The position numbers and the translations under genes are program-made. Positions 52,626-64,000 of a DNA stretch of 64,000 nt are shown here, in pieces. Below the pieces are notes generated by a model. The model was given only the letters and a program-made list of their open reading frames with translations, had not been told where the DNA came from and did no database searches. Every line of letters starts with the position of its first letter. Within the stretch, counting starts at the first letter, position 1. Source of the DNA: Euleptes europaea (Eukaryota; Chordata; Lepidosauria; Squamata; Sphaerodactylidae); the NCBI RefSeq assembly GCF_029931775.1, contig NC_079321.1, positions 74,349,524-74,413,523 of the forward strand, written 5' to 3'.

Positions 52626-54640
52626 TTCTTCTACCACTGTTTTCTACTGAAAAATGATCAAGTCAGAACTCAAATGACAAATCATTAAACCCCCCAAAAC
52701 ATGAATACGTTGTCTAAAATGGTGTTGATTTTTCAGGCCCTTTTCAAATCCCTGAGCTTCAGTCACCTTATTTTTTTGGGATTTGTTTGTAGCCAGACAG
52801 ATTTATAACCCACCCTTTCATTCCAGGCCCTGTATATGATAACCTCAAAAAGCAACAAGCATCTCTGTTCTGACTTGAATTAGAATTCGTTGACAGTTTT
52901 ATCACAAATACCCAAGGCCAAGGTTATGCTTGGCAATTTTTAAAAAGGTGGTTTCATTTATGGTTTATGGTTTTGCCATCCTTTCAGAATATTAAATGTT
53001 TTGAAAGGCAAATAACTTCTTTCATAGCAGAAGATCAAATAATGCTAAGCAGGCAATGCTCTAATCCATCTATTCAGCTTTTCTCTTCATACTAGGGAGG
53101 GCCTTCTCATGCTGGATTCACAGGATTTGAAGTTTTTTCTTAAAACTGCTATGGGTCCCTTCCCCTTATATAAGGAGGAAGTTACCTTTTTTCTTCCTTC
53201 TGGAGGTCATTTTAATTCAGTCCTTCAGCTTCACGATATAACAAAAAAATGTAAGCCTCACCTCTTACCTACCTTACAAAAAAACAGTATTTTAAAGTTT
53301 TATTTTTTTTATTTTTCAAAGGAAAAGAAATTGCTCAGTGCTGAACAGCAGCCGTTTTGCATTTCTTTCTTTGGAGTCTTGCTGGAAAATTACAGCTGTA
53401 ACACATTTCTCAAACCCCTTCCTTCTTTCCCAGTGTTGCCACACAGTGGTGGTTTGGAATTTTTCCTTTCCTCTGCTTCTTTGAGCTTCGTTCCCTAATT
53501 CGTAAGCATTGTCCTCAGGCAGTTTATTTGTCACTGGCAATGTTGGAGGAGCTAATGATCACACACAACCTACCAATATCGTATTCTCAAATCTGAAACT
53601 TGTTAGGGGTATCAGAATTGTAATGATCCATTGAAGGAGTAATATATGAGCCAAACTGGTTAGCCACAAAAATTAAAGCCTGATCTGGGAGAAATGTGAT
53701 TTGGGGTCATACTTTAAAACAGTAGGGGGGTCCCCATTTTTATTGGCCCTACTCTGGTGCCTTTATCAAACAGCTTGAGACACAGAAATTTAGTGGGCAA
53801 AGTTTTTCTTACCATCTGTAACATTTCTGCGTCTCATGTTCCTAGAGGACAGAGCCAGTAAATAATGTTGCAAACCTACTTTGAGTCAATAATGTAGACA
53901 ATCATAACAGCATACTGCACTTGGAAGTAGTTAGATCTGGAATTAAACCAAACTAGAACATGTCTTAATGTAGTCATAGAAATACATCCACATAGTATTT
54001 TTCTAAACTTCTTTCTTGGTATATTTTTGTAGAGCTCTTGTGCCTTTGTATTGGCCCAATCCTGGTGCAGCACATGCCATAAGTTAGGATATTTATGAAT
54101 TACTTTTCTCCCTGAAGGACCCAAAGCAGCTTACTACAATAAAATACAATAAAATTACAGTTTAATATATTTACAAGCAAATAGATGGGCCAGTATGTTT
54201 TGGGCTGCTCCTAAGTCCAGTGGGCCAGCTTGTCCAAGCTGCAGAGCATAAGCCACAGGCCAAGAGCTGTCTGGCTGTTCCCCTTCTGCTTAGCCCAAGG
54301 GCTTGTGCCTCTAGCCGCACCCAACCTTTATACCTGCAGATGGAAAACAGCAAGACAAAGCACAGCTTTAGATTATGCACTTGGCAGTAGTGTCCCTCCT
54401 AATCTGCTATTCCTGCTCTGGGAATTTAGAAAGTGCTTCTCTTCCATTACCAAACTTCAGCTTGATCCTGAGGCTCTGGAAGCTTTCTGAGTTGTGTTCC
54501 AGATGACCCTAAACCTCAGGGTCTTCTCAGTTCCCTGGAGCCTTTGAAAGCTTTTGTACAGACCTCACTGAACAGTTATTACTGTCTAAGGTTTGGTCAA
54601 ATCCTGGGAAAATATAGTAAAAGTTTGATATCCCATCAAA
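52626..54640. other. No recognised feature
   Basis: AT-rich, unique-looking sequence. Open frames of 80-130 codons here show no domain I recognise. Confidence 0.45.
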
Positions 54641-55860
54641 TTTTACAGCTTTTAACAAGAAAAGAAAAAACACAATAAGAAGTAACAAAATTAGTCTTCA
54701 TTCTACAAGTTTCAACTGAATACAGTTAATTAAACTACTCCACTCAGACTGAATCTTATCAGTACTCTCATTTCTTCGAAGTGCTGTAAGTTTTAGCATT
54801 AAATAAACCTCTTTTAATTTAGCAATCCACTCATTAATTTCTGGAGAGTCTTTTGATTTCCAGTGCTGTGCAAACATTAAACGTGTGGCAGTAATCAAAT
54901 GCAAGACAATTGGTTGTACTTTCTTTGGTATTCCAGGAGCATAATTTAATAACATGTATTCTGGAGTGTTCTCTACTGTGTGTGTGTAAAGTGCCTTCAA
55001 GTCGCAGCCAACTTATGGCGACCCCTTTTGGGGTTTTCATGGCAAGAGACTAACAGGTGGTTTGCCAGTGTCTTCCTCTACACAGCAACCCTGGTATTCC
55101 TTGGTGGTCTCCCATCCACATACTAACCAGGGCTGACCCTGCTTAGCTTCTGAGATCTGACGAGATCAGGCTGGCCTGGGCCGTCCAGGTCAGGGTTAGT
55201 CTGTAGTAGCAGAACAAAATTTGAGTTCAGTAGCACCTTAAAGACCACATTCAAACTGTTCTCAGAGTTAATCCATGCTGATAGCCTGGGTAACTTGGCC
55301 GTGTCACGATATGCCTTTAAATTTGGGATACTGAACCCCCGACAGACCACTTGGAGTGGGTTAAATGCAATTTAATATTAGGGCATTAAGCCCTCCAAAT
55401 AAGATTATTATTTTTTTGCCACTCCTTTAATTTCTTGGACTTTATTACTATCAAGATATTTAATAGAATGTAGGCTAATTTGGGAAATAACATAATTTTA
55501 ATAGCATTAATCAAGACTAACATTGTAAGACGAAGATTGTAATTTTTCCAAATAAAACGTTTTTGTTTGATGGCAGCAATGACTGAGTTAAAATTATCAT
55601 CAGTCATTTTTGAGGTATCTTGTCTGATCTGTACACCTAAATAAGAAACATAAGTATTTACCACCTTCATCTTTTTTTAGCCAGTTTGAAGAATCTATTT
55701 CCAATTATGAATCATTAAACAACTGAATACAGTTAATTAAACTACTCCACTCAGACGGAATCTTATCAATACTCTCATTTCTTTGAAGTGTTATCACAGT
55801 TTTATCAGCATTTATCTTATAACCTGAAACTTCCGGAAATTTATTAACAGCGCATTCCTG
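54640..55860 (-). mobile_element. L1-type LINE ORF2 C-terminal remnants (two overlapping copies)
   Basis: Minus strand: YLGVQIRQDTSKMTDDNFNS and LTMLVLINAIKIMLFPKLAY (55670-55390), then GIPKKVQPIVLHLITATRLM and FAQHWKSKDSPEINEWIAKL (54960-54700). About 75 bp near 54716-54795 (CAACTGAATACAGTTAATTA...) recurs at 55717-55793. There it is joined directly to an RT segment (YKINADKTVI), which points to an internally deleted second copy. Confidence 0.75.
54983..55196 (-). repeat. 5S rRNA-derived SINE, inserted in L1
   Basis: Minus strand: CTGATCTCGTCAGATCTCAG, AAGCTAAGCAGGGTCAG, TATGTGGATGGGAGACC, and the body to GGTCGCCATAAGTTGGCTGC. The head is close to 5S rRNA. A Penelope-like end fragment (about 55198-55255) lies beside it. 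Confidence 0.88.
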
Positions 55861-55905
55861 AGCCTTCAAGTCGCAGCTGACTTATTAACAGCGCATTCCT
55901 GAGCT
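55845..55905 (-). repeat. Extremely truncated 5S-SINE insertion (about 18 bp) with long target duplication
   Basis: TTATTAACAGCGCATTCCTG followed by AGC occurs twice (about 55846-55868 and 55882-55904). Between them is only CTTCAAGTCGCAGCTGAC, the 3' end of the 5S-derived SINE in inverted orientation. Confidence 0.55.
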
Positions 55906-56185
55906 GCTGGCGGCTGGGGACAGTGGGAAGGAGGCGCTGCTGCGGTGCCTCCTAAGCCATTCCACGGCCGCCAGCAGCTCAAAAAAAAGCCTTTGAAGGG
56001 TTTTTTTCTCTTAAAATGGGGCTTTTCGCCCCACCGGAGTACCTGGGGCTGGGCCATGCCATGCCAGCCCAGATCAGGACTGGTGGGGGGTGGGTGGCTG
56101 CCTTGACTGGCTCACAGGCTGGATGAGAGCTCTCAAGGGGCCAGATCTGGCCCTTGGGCCATATGTTTGACAACCCTACTCTAAT
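55905..56185. mobile_element. hAT-like DNA transposon fragment
   Basis: GC-rich block ending GGGCCAGATCTGGCCCTTGG then GCCATATGTTTGACAACCCT, which looks like a hAT (MER-type) terminus on the right. A matching left terminus is not seen. Confidence 0.45.
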
Positions 56186-56189
56186 ACAT

Positions 56190-57890
56190 ATTTCAACCAT
56201 TAACAATTTATTACCTGTCACTTATGAAAAGTATTGTTTCACTATTTCCTCTAACAGTTTGTGATTTGCCTTTCAATTTAAAAGTAAGTTTAAAAGGAAA
56301 TCCCCATCTGTATACACTTTGATTATTCTTCAACCTGTCAAAAACCTTAGTCTAAGGCTTTTCTGAAGAGCAAGGGGTGAGATATCTAGAAATACTTGAA
56401 TTACTTCATCATACAGGGTCATGTCTAATTTATTCATTATCTGTTCTTTTGTTGGTAAAGATTCACAAAATCACACAAGGTTGGAAGAGACCACAAGGGC
56501 CATCCCAGTCCAACCCCCTGCCATGCAGGATCCCACAATCAAAGCACTCCCGACAAATGTCCATCCAACCTCTGCTTAAAGACCTCCAAAGACACAGACT
56601 CCACACCCCCACCCCCACCCCCGAGGCAGCACATTCCACCGTCGAACTGCCCTCACCGTCAGAAAGTTCTTCCTAATGTTTAGGTGGAATCGTTTTTCTC
56701 TGAAGCAACAGAGGACAAACTAGTGCCCTCATTAACATGGCATCCCTTCAAATATTTAAACATGGCTATCATGTCACCCTTTAACCTTCTCTTCTCCAGA
56801 CTAAACAAACCCAGCTCCATAAGTCTCTCCTCATAGGGCATGGATTCCAGACCTTTGACCATTCTGGTCGCTCTCCTCTGGACACACTCCATCCTGTCAA
56901 CATCCTTCTTAAATTTTGGATGCCAAAACTGGACACAGTATTCCAAGTGAGGTCTGACCAATGCAGAATACAGTGGTAGTATTACTTCCCTTGATCTAGA
57001 CACAATACTCCTATTGATGCAGCCCAGAATTGCATTGGCCTTCTTAGCTGCCATATCACACTGTTGACTCATAGTCAGTTTGTGGTCCACTAAGACTCCC
57101 AGATCTCTTTCACATGTACTGTTGTCAAGCCAACTCTCTCCCATCCTGTACCTGTGCCTTATGTTGTTTCTGCCTAGGTGAAGTACCTTACACTTCTCCC
57201 TATTGAAATCCATTTTATTGCTTATGGCCCAGCTCTCTAGTCTATCAAGGTCATTCTGAACTCTGACCCTGTCCGCTGGGGTATTAACTACCCCTCCCAA
57301 TTTGGTGTCATCTGCAAATTTGATTATCATGTCCTCTATTCCATCATCCAAGTCATTTATAAAAACATTAAATAGTACCGGTTCCAGAACAGACTCCTGT
57401 GGCACCCCACGGGTCACTCCTCTCCAGGATGAAGTTGTGCCGAACCCTTTGGGTTTGGTTGGTCAACCAATTACCAATCCACCTAACAGTAGCAGTGTCC
57501 AGCCCACATTTTACTAACTTTTTACTAACTTTTTACAATATCATGACATCTCTACTTCACACTATCTTTGAATTAACTGTATAGGCTCTACTAATCCTTA
57601 CTCCTTCTTTGAAATCAGATCCTTGCACACTTGAAAATAAATTTCCTAACTAAGCAACTAAATCATCTCCTTCCTCCCACTCTTTTATACCCCTCAATTT
57701 TAATGATGTCCTCCTTAATTCCGGTTCCTCCACCTTTTCTTCTAGTTCCAAAATTTTTATCATTGTTTCTGTGTGAAATTGCCTCATAAATTGTATATCT
57801 TGAATCCAGCAATTCCACTTTCATGCTAAATTGATTAATTTGTATCTAATAGTCCTTAACTTCACCTAAATTTTTAAGAACTTCATGTTA
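56190..57890 (-). mobile_element. L1-type 5' sequence (ORF1-like) interrupted by CR1
   Basis: 57560-57890 on the minus strand reads like an L1 ORF1 coiled coil (LKNLGEVKDYQIQINQF, then SMKVELLDSRYTIYEAI). 56190-56465 is similar in composition. They flank the CR1 at 56465-57520. Assignment is tentative. Confidence 0.5.
56465..57520 (-). mobile_element. CR1 LINE, reverse transcriptase C-terminal half and 3' UTR
   Basis: Minus-strand frame of 245 codons: [32 protein letters not shown] (intact FADD), [31 protein letters not shown] and [20 protein letters not shown]. The tail has GGGTTGGACTGGGATGG and ends near 56465 with TGATTTTGTGAAT. Confidence 0.92.
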
Positions 57891-57894
57891 CAGT

Positions 57895-59090
57895 GCCCAC
57901 AGCATGTGCCTGCAGCATGGCTGTAGGCCACTCACAAAAATTTATACCCCAGGGGCCAGAAGCCTGTGCCTTTGGTGCTTCAAAGCCACAAGTGTCTGTG
58001 GGCAAGTGGGCTGGGCCTCTCCCTTTCTTCTACTTTTGCATCAGGGGAAAGAGACACCTGTGCGCTGGTGTGGAGGGGAACCTTATGCTGCCGGCTCTAG
58101 ATGCAGCCAAAACATCTACCGCAAGTCTATTCTCCCCACTTCCACCTTCCTTAGATTATTTTTTCTGTGCCTTGATATGGTATGAATAAGAGCATCCAAC
58201 TTAAATATATGCTTGAAAGTCTGTTTCAGCATTTCCAAAAAGATTGTTAAGAGCTTATCACAGCACTGTAGAATCATGCTGGGATTTGCCTTTTAAAATG
58301 ATGCTTTGCCATCTTGTAGTTTTTATGTGTACTTCTGCAAAGAATGCATTTCTGATAGATATTGTACCTCTCTCTAGAATGGTAATGCCTCATACTTTGT
58401 ATGAAACATGTAGCACACTTGTCAAAATGGCTGCTCACCTCTGAATCAAATGTTTTTCAGGGAGAGTTGGAGTGATGGTAGCCTTGTTGCTTTTTGTCAC
58501 TTAAAAAAAATGAGTACTCTAGTGATGGAGTTGCATAGTGTGGACGAAAACCATTTCAGGATTATGCAACAACAAAGCACATTCACAGTTCTTGAGGGTG
58601 AAAACAATGGTGTTTTTCCTCACTACAAAGACTACAGGGAAGGTCCTGTAGATGCCCATGATTCACATTTCACAAAGTGACCACAAGACAAAATAAATGT
58701 TTCTTAGAGAAGAAGAATCTCTCAATTGAGAAAAATAAAAGAAGCCTCAATTTGCCAGCTAGTGTTTTGCAGCCATCTGTTACTTATAAAAAATAAAAGC
58801 TAGTCTCCAGGTTATAGAGAGAATTGCAGAACGTACTGTAATATCCCATAGAAGGAAAGCATTTCTGTTTTTATTTCATGTGAAAGTAATCCAAAACAAC
58901 ACTTTATCAGCATTCATCAGCAATAAAACTGCAATGTTTATCTGGCCTAAAATCAAGTACATGGTGATGTGACATACGTTCCCAGCAGCCAATAGTGCAT
59001 TGTCTTGAAGTAAAGTTCTCAAATGTGTAAAACTGTTTATCCCATGCATCAAATTAAACCTAATGGAAAGAAATCAGAAATGTTATGTGA
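57895..59090. other. No recognised feature
   Basis: No known exon or repeat recognised. Confidence 0.45.
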
Positions 59091-59099
59091 CACGTGTGT

Positions 59100-59275
59100 G
59101 TCTCCAAAGTTATATTGGTGCAGCATTTATAAAGAACGCACATATAAGTAGAGGCAGCAGCAGGACAAGAGAAAGACCCAACATGAGATGGAGTGTCTCT
59201 ATAAAGGAAGCCACAGCCCTCAGTTTGCAAGACCCAAGCAAGGCTGTGAATGATACGATGTTTTAAACAATGCAT
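59100..59275 (+). mobile_element. RTE-BovB LINE 3' fragment, degenerate
   Basis: GSSRTRERPNMRWSVSIKEA and TALSLQDPSKAVNDTMF match the BovB C-terminal signature. Confidence 0.75.
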
Positions 59276-59658
59276 TTGATGTTCTTTAAGCAATAAAATT
59301 AGTTCAGGTTCAATAGGACAATAAGTATTGCATATACTACCGTTTCCCAAAAAAAATATGTGGTTTTTTCCCCCAGAAAAACAAAAAGGTGTTTTTTTCA
59401 TGTAGCTTTAAAAATTCCAGAAATTTCACATCTCTAGTCCTGGCACCTTGGAAAGCCACCACCAGGCAAAGTAGACAATACAAAACTTGAATATCCCATC
59501 TGTTGATTTTATTGATTCACTCTGTGTAATCCACCTGAAATCCAAGTGAGAAAGGCAGACAATAAATAACATAAATAAATAAAATATAGAATAGAACAGA
59601 ATTGTAGAGTTGGAAGGGGCTATACAGGCCACCTAGTCCAGCACAGATCAACCTAAAG

Positions 59659-60519
59659 CAGGGGTGGGGAACCTTTTTCCTGCCAAGGGCCATTTGCACA
59701 TTTATGACATCATTCAGGGGCCATACCAGGTGTAGATCTCCCGGTGGGGGGGGGGAAGAGGCTAGGGTTGCCAGGTCTCCAGCCACCACATGGAGGTTGG
59801 AACCCCAGGGGAGGCCACACAGAGAAGGCCTGCAGGGTGCCCCCACTCCCCCCTCCCAGGCGGAAGGGCAGCCAGCAGTGGGCCCGAGCAAACGAGGTGC
59901 CAGGGGGGCACCGCCCACAGTCGATCGGCAAGGGAGGAAGGAAAACAGAGAAAGAGGAAAAGGGAGGGAGGGAGAAAGGGAGAAAGAAATGGAGAGAGAG
60001 GGAGAAAGAAAGAAAGAAAAGGACGAAGGGAGACTAAGAAAAGGACGGAGGAAAACAAAGAAAAGGATGGAGGGAGACAAAGAAAGAGACAGAAAAAGAG
60101 GGAGAAAGAGAGGGAGAGAAAGGAGAAAGAGTGACAGAAAAAGAGGAAGAAAAGAGAGAAAAGCCTCCCCCACACACACACCCGCGCACGCTGGCCCCGT
60201 GCGACCGGGCCCCAGTCTCCATGCCCTCTCCTCCCCAGAGTCCACAAAAGCCCCCCCCCGAAGCCCGATCGGCTCCTGCATGCATGCTCTGCCGCCGGGA
60301 GCCGCCAGCCTCTTTCCCCCTCCCTCTCGCTGCTCAACAGCCGACAGTCGGTGAGAGGAGGTCCAAAGGGCGCCGCAGCGCCGCTGTAAGCCAGGAACAC
60401 CCTCTGGGAGGGCCGCCCTGCGCCCCACCTCTGCAGCAGGGCCCTGGAGCTCCGTAGGGCCACAAAAAATGTCCTCGGGGGCCGCATACGGCCCCCGGGC
60501 CTGAGGTTCCCCATCCCTG
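59659..60519. mobile_element. Non-autonomous hAT transposon, 861 bp, with 8-bp target duplication
   Basis: Termini CAGGGGTGGGGAACCT (left) and the inverted CAGGGATGGGGAACCT (right) match 15 of 16. The 8-bp duplication ACCTAAAG lies at 59651-59658 and 60520-60527, exact for hAT. The inside is GC-rich at both ends, with a long purine-rich run (about 59930-60165). No transposase motif is seen; the long open frames on both strands reflect the low-complexity sequence. Confidence 0.9.
59930..60165. repeat. Polypurine (GA-rich) low-complexity tract
   Basis: About 235 bp of nearly pure A and G on the plus strand (GGGAGGAAGGAAAACAGAGA type), inside the hAT element. Such tracts can form triplex structures. 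Confidence 0.85.
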
Positions 60520-61504
60520 ACCTAAAGCATCCCTGACAAGTGTTCATCCAACTGCCAGTGAAGGGGAGCTCATCATCTCCCTAGGCAGCCGATTCCACGG
60601 CTGAACAACCCTTACTGTAAAAAAAAATGTTCCTAATATCCAGCCAGTACCTTTCCACCTGTAATTTATACCCATTATTGTGAGTCATGTCCTCTGCTGC
60701 CAACAGGAACAGCTCCCTACCGTCCTCTAAGAGACAGCCCTTCAGAATTCAGATACTTAAAGAGAGCAAGCATGTCTGCTCTCAACCTCCTCTTCTCCAG
60801 ATGGAACATTACCAAGTCCCTCAGTCTTCCTCATAGGGCTTGGTCTCCAGGCCCTTGATCATCCTCGTCACTCTTCTATGCACCTGTTCCATTCTGTCCA
60901 CAATCCACATCCTTTTTTGAAGTGAGGCCTCTAGAACTGCACACAATTCTCCAGGGGCAGCCTGATCAATGCTGTGTACACCAGGACTGTGACCTCTTGC
61001 AATGTGGATGTTATGGATTGGTTGATACACTTGAAGATCGCATTAGCCTTTTTGCTGCTGCATCCACTGGCTGCTTATATTGAGCTTACAGGCCACCTGT
61101 ATCCCAAGATCTTGTTCACACATACTGCTACCCAGAAGTATATCCCTCATCCAGTATGTGTGTTTCTCATTTTTGTTACCAGACTTAGAAACCTGCATTT
61201 ATCCTTGTTGAATGGCATCTTGTTCACATCTGCCCTCTTTTCCAGTGTGTTTAGATCTCAATGAATTCTATCTCTGTCTTCTGGTGCTGCTGTCTTCAAA
61301 TTTAATGAGTAGTCCCTCCACCCACTCATATCGAAAAGCACTTGGCCCAGAACTGAGCCCTGTGGCAACCCACTGGACACCTCTATCCATTCAAATGAAA
61401 TGCCATTGACAATCACTCTTTGGGTGTGGTTCTCTAACCAGTTCCCTATCCACTTAACTATCCTAGAACCCAGTCCACAGGCCTCCAGTTTACCCATCAG
61501 AATA

Positions 61505-62440
61505 AAGCAGCTTCAGATGCATTCATGTACTGCATTCACATAATGAGTAAGAATTCTAGCTTGCCATATAGCATACTGTTCTATTTTCCACTCCTGGGAC
61601 TGGGACATGATGGAAACAGATCAAAACTGCACCTCCTGAACATATAGAGAGTGGAGGATTCTGAACTTTGGCCAGTTGTGGAACGTCCTTCCTGTCACTC
61701 ACTCTTGATTTTTGGTTGCTGGGCTGCAGCCTGAAAAGGCATCAATATGAGTCTGTTTAACAGAGCACATTGGTTTTTGGATAGTGGGGATGTTTTTCTC
61801 AATAATCCCAGGGAAAGTTTGATGAGTGGAACAATGAAGTTTATATGGTCACAACTAGCATTTATGGGGATCAGGGACTGTAATAAATAGTCACCTATGA
61901 ACATAAAGGGGAACTCCCTTCAACACTGCAGAGGTTTTGTGTACTCAGAACAATCTTACAGGTAAAAATAACAAAAAGCCATGATTCACCCAAGGGATTG
62001 GCTAATGGCAACAGTTGTTGACCTTTGACTCTCACAGCCGTGGGCCAACCTTCTTTCAGTTATTGTCCAATATACAACATTTGGGTCTCTGCTTTCTAGT
62101 TGCCAGGTTGTTCGGATGTGTTCATGTTAAGAAAGTTATAGCCTGTTTTTAACCTAGCTCCATATGACATCTTTTGTCCCTTCCACTCCTAGCTGTGGAC
62201 ATAACAACACATCTCCCTGATGTACCAAATTGTTCTTCCTATGCCTAAGATCCCAGAATACTTTTCAAGACTGCTGGCAGACAAATTATTCAACCAGAAG
62301 GAATTTATATTTTGATAAACTGACACGTAGACGTCTTAAATTGCAGTGTACCTCATGTACTGACAAGTTGCAGTGGTGACATTAGGAAGATTATAGCAAT
62401 ATTTTAAGAATGATTCAACATGAATCATATTCATGGCTTT
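61505..62440. other. No recognised feature
   Basis: Unique-looking sequence. Confidence 0.4.
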
Positions 62441-62444
62441 GTAC

Positions 62445-62720
62445 TTAACTTACAGGGCAACTCCAAACAATGACACAAGGCTCAAGTTGAAGAGCTTTAT
62501 GGTGGCATTCATAATTGCCAAAGATAACAGGAATTGGCTGACCTTTAAGCAAACTGGTTACCTGGCAATTCAAGACATGATAAAATCCCTTCCGTCTGAC
62601 TTTGTGTAACTGCTCATGTTTTAAAGCAAGATTGGCTTTCCACAAATCATGTGAGTAAGTTATCTGCTGCCTTAAAGGATCTTTTGTGAAAACTGCCAAA
62701 CCAAACTTGACGACTTCAGG
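62445..62720 (-). other. Unidentified open frame of about 90 codons
   Basis: The minus strand reads PEVVKFGLAVFTKDPLRQQI, TYSHDLWKANLALKHEQLHK and VRRKGFYHVLNCQVTSLLKG, ending QLEPCVIVWSCPVS. Composition looks protein-like, but I do not recognise it. No ATG at its start. A CCTGTAAGT donor-like site lies near its end and AG dinucleotides lie upstream, so it could be an exon, a retrocopy fragment or chance. Confidence 0.25.
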
Positions 62721-62884
62721 ACGGAAGATTGACGAAGGTCCAAGAGCATGTTGGCAGTGCTAGTTAAATTAGACAGCAGGTCTACTCAGCATCCTACTCT
62801 GTCTATTCAATGGTGCTTACACCCTGAAAAGTATTCTTAGGACTGCCCTGCTAATTCCTAGGCAAAGTGTATTTTCTGACTTCA

Positions 62885-63600
62885 TGTTTCTATCCTTGTC
62901 GTGCCCCCCTGGTGCCGCCGTTGCCTTCGGGGTCTCTGCCCTGGAGGAGGGTCCGGCCGGAGGAGCCTCCTCGGCCTCAGACCAGTCCGAGGGGGAGTCA
63001 GAACTGGTCTCCCCCTCGGATGCAGCCAGGTTGCTCTGGGTCAGCTCCGCCCTTGCCTCCTGTAGCTGCTGTTCCTCCCCGGCCCAGGCTCCTCTCTGGC
63101 CTTATATCCCCCCCAGGCCAGAGAGGCCCCGCCCCTTCCTCCCTCAAGGCCCGCCCCGAATTCCCAAATAAGGGCCGACACTGGGCCAGGTGACCGGCCT
63201 TAACATGGGGAGCCGGCGTGTGCTCCCTGGCCCCGCCCGCGCCCTCCCGCGGCTCAGCTGTTGAGCGGGCTGGGCTGCAGGCGCGCGGGCCGGGGCCGCC
63301 GCATCTGGCGCTGCGGCCGGGCCACTGAGGCCGGTTTTCCCCCGGGCCCCGGGCTGCAGTCGGGGCGGAGGTCCGGCCGTCGGCGGGGTGGCCCGTTTGG
63401 CCTGCGGGTCGCCCCCCCACCCCCGGTGAGTGGGATTCCTTCCCCCGGGGGGGGGGAGACCTGGAACGGCCCGGGCGATGCGGGGAGGGGCTCGCCCCGG
63501 GACAATCCTTAAAGAGAGGTAGTTGTGAATTTCCTGCATTGTGCAGGGGGTTGGACTTGATGGCCCTGGTGGTCCCTTCCAACTCTATGATTCTATGATC
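62885..63600 (+). repeat. GC-rich block joined to a CR1 3' tail
   Basis: A CpG- and GC-rich stretch (about 62885-63512) runs straight into AGGTAGTTGTGAATTTCCTG, GGTTGGACTTGATGGCCC and CAACTCTATGATTCTATGAT, the CR1 3' end. No CR1 coding sequence lies between. It may be a CR1 promoter region joined to the tail by internal deletion, a non-autonomous CR1-tailed element, or a CpG island next to a CR1 fragment. Confidence 0.55.
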
Positions 63601-63683
63601 CTGCTTAGCTTATTCATTTGCAAAGAAATGGTGAATTATGACAAAGTCCACATTTCCTATTAGTTATTTATACCTGTTTCTCA

Positions 63684-63934
63684 GTGGTGTAGCGGTTAAG
63701 GGCGGTGGACTCTGATCTGGAGAACTGGGTTTGATTCCCCACTCCTCCACATGAGCGGTGGACGCTAATCTGGTGAACCAGGTTGGTGACCTTGGGCTAG
63801 TCATACTCTCTCAGCCTTGCCTGCCTCACAGGGTCTGTTGTGGGGAAGGGAAGGTGATTGTAAGCCAGTTTGATTCTTCCTTAAGTGGTAGAGAAAGTCG
63901 GCATATAAAAATCAACTCTTCTTCTTCTTCTGTT
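63684..63934 (+). repeat. tRNA-derived SINE (family A)
   Basis: GTGGTGTAGCGGTTAAGGGC head, GGTTTGATTCCCC box B, and a tail with GGCATATAAAAATCAACTC and CTTCTTCTTCT. The middle is slightly shortened. Confidence 0.87.
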
Positions 63935-64000
63935 TCATTAACTAGGATAAAGCATTAAATATAACAACAGAACTGTGTTGAGTTAATATGGTGCAATCAT

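Larger units (their letters stand above)
59585..61500 (-). mobile_element. CR1 LINE split by a hAT element
   Basis: Minus strand: GLGSRIVKWIGNWLENHTQR and VSSGLPQGSVLGQVLF (61490-61330), RRVTRMIKGLETKPYEE (60890-60825), then the 3' UTR to 60520 and, past the hAT, CTAGGTGGCCTGTATAGCCC and CCAACTCTACAATTCTGTT at 59590-59650. Broken by several stops and frameshifts. Confidence 0.88.

Noticed and set aside
59517-60547. Several frames of 100-303 codons on both strands
   Set aside because: They are products of the polypurine tract and GC-rich ends of a hAT element; Ser/Leu/Phe-rich or Arg/Lys/Glu-rich low complexity only.
62998-63582. 194-codon minus-strand frame
   Set aside because: It starts in the antisense of a CR1 tail and continues through GC-rich sequence; there are no conserved features.

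Overview
The window looks like euchromatic DNA from a squamate reptile (lizard or snake lineage). The evidence is its mix of repeats: 5S rRNA-derived SINEs, tRNA-derived SINEs with L2-like tails, RTE-BovB, CR1, L2, L1, a second APE-type LINE (Vingi/I-like), Penelope-like remnants, DIRS-like elements and hAT transposons. It also carries the vertebrate gene neighbourhood TPD52L1-HDDC2. The species cannot be fixed from sequence alone.

Two host genes are present, in tail-to-tail orientation. TPD52L1 (+ strand) enters from the left; its last four coding exons lie at 1851-1952, 17990-18028, 20589-20649 and 23146-23277, with a poly(A) signal near 23985. HDDC2 (- strand) is complete. Its six coding exons run from 41036 down to 25797 and encode a 191-residue HD-domain phosphohydrolase. 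It starts in a CpG island (about 40720-41395) that contains a striking inverted duplication.

The large TPD52L1 intron (1953-17989) holds a degraded DIRS-like copy (about 3560-6720), a foldback element (8784-8988) and a KDELR2 retrocopy (14577-15215). The retrocopy has a full-length 212-codon frame but has lost key ligand-binding arginines. Its 5' part is tandemly duplicated, and the first, partial copy is split by a second DIRS-like element (about 9900-14340) with textbook split termini.

The HDDC2 introns hold CR1, L2, SINE, solo LTR and Penelope-derived inverted and tandem repeats. Upstream of HDDC2 (about 41.4-64 kb) I recognise no host gene. That part is a nested pile of BovB, L1, the Vingi/I-like LINE, CR1 and hAT insertions. 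Several nestings can be proved from target-site duplications: 14 bp twice for the Vingi/I-like LINE in L1, and 8 bp for a hAT element in CR1.

I see no wholly new biological system. The most unusual items are the KDELR2 retrocopy with its duplicated, element-split 5' end; the promoter palindrome of HDDC2; hammerhead-like cores in the Penelope remnants; the proven nested insertions; and a GC-rich block carrying a CR1 tail.
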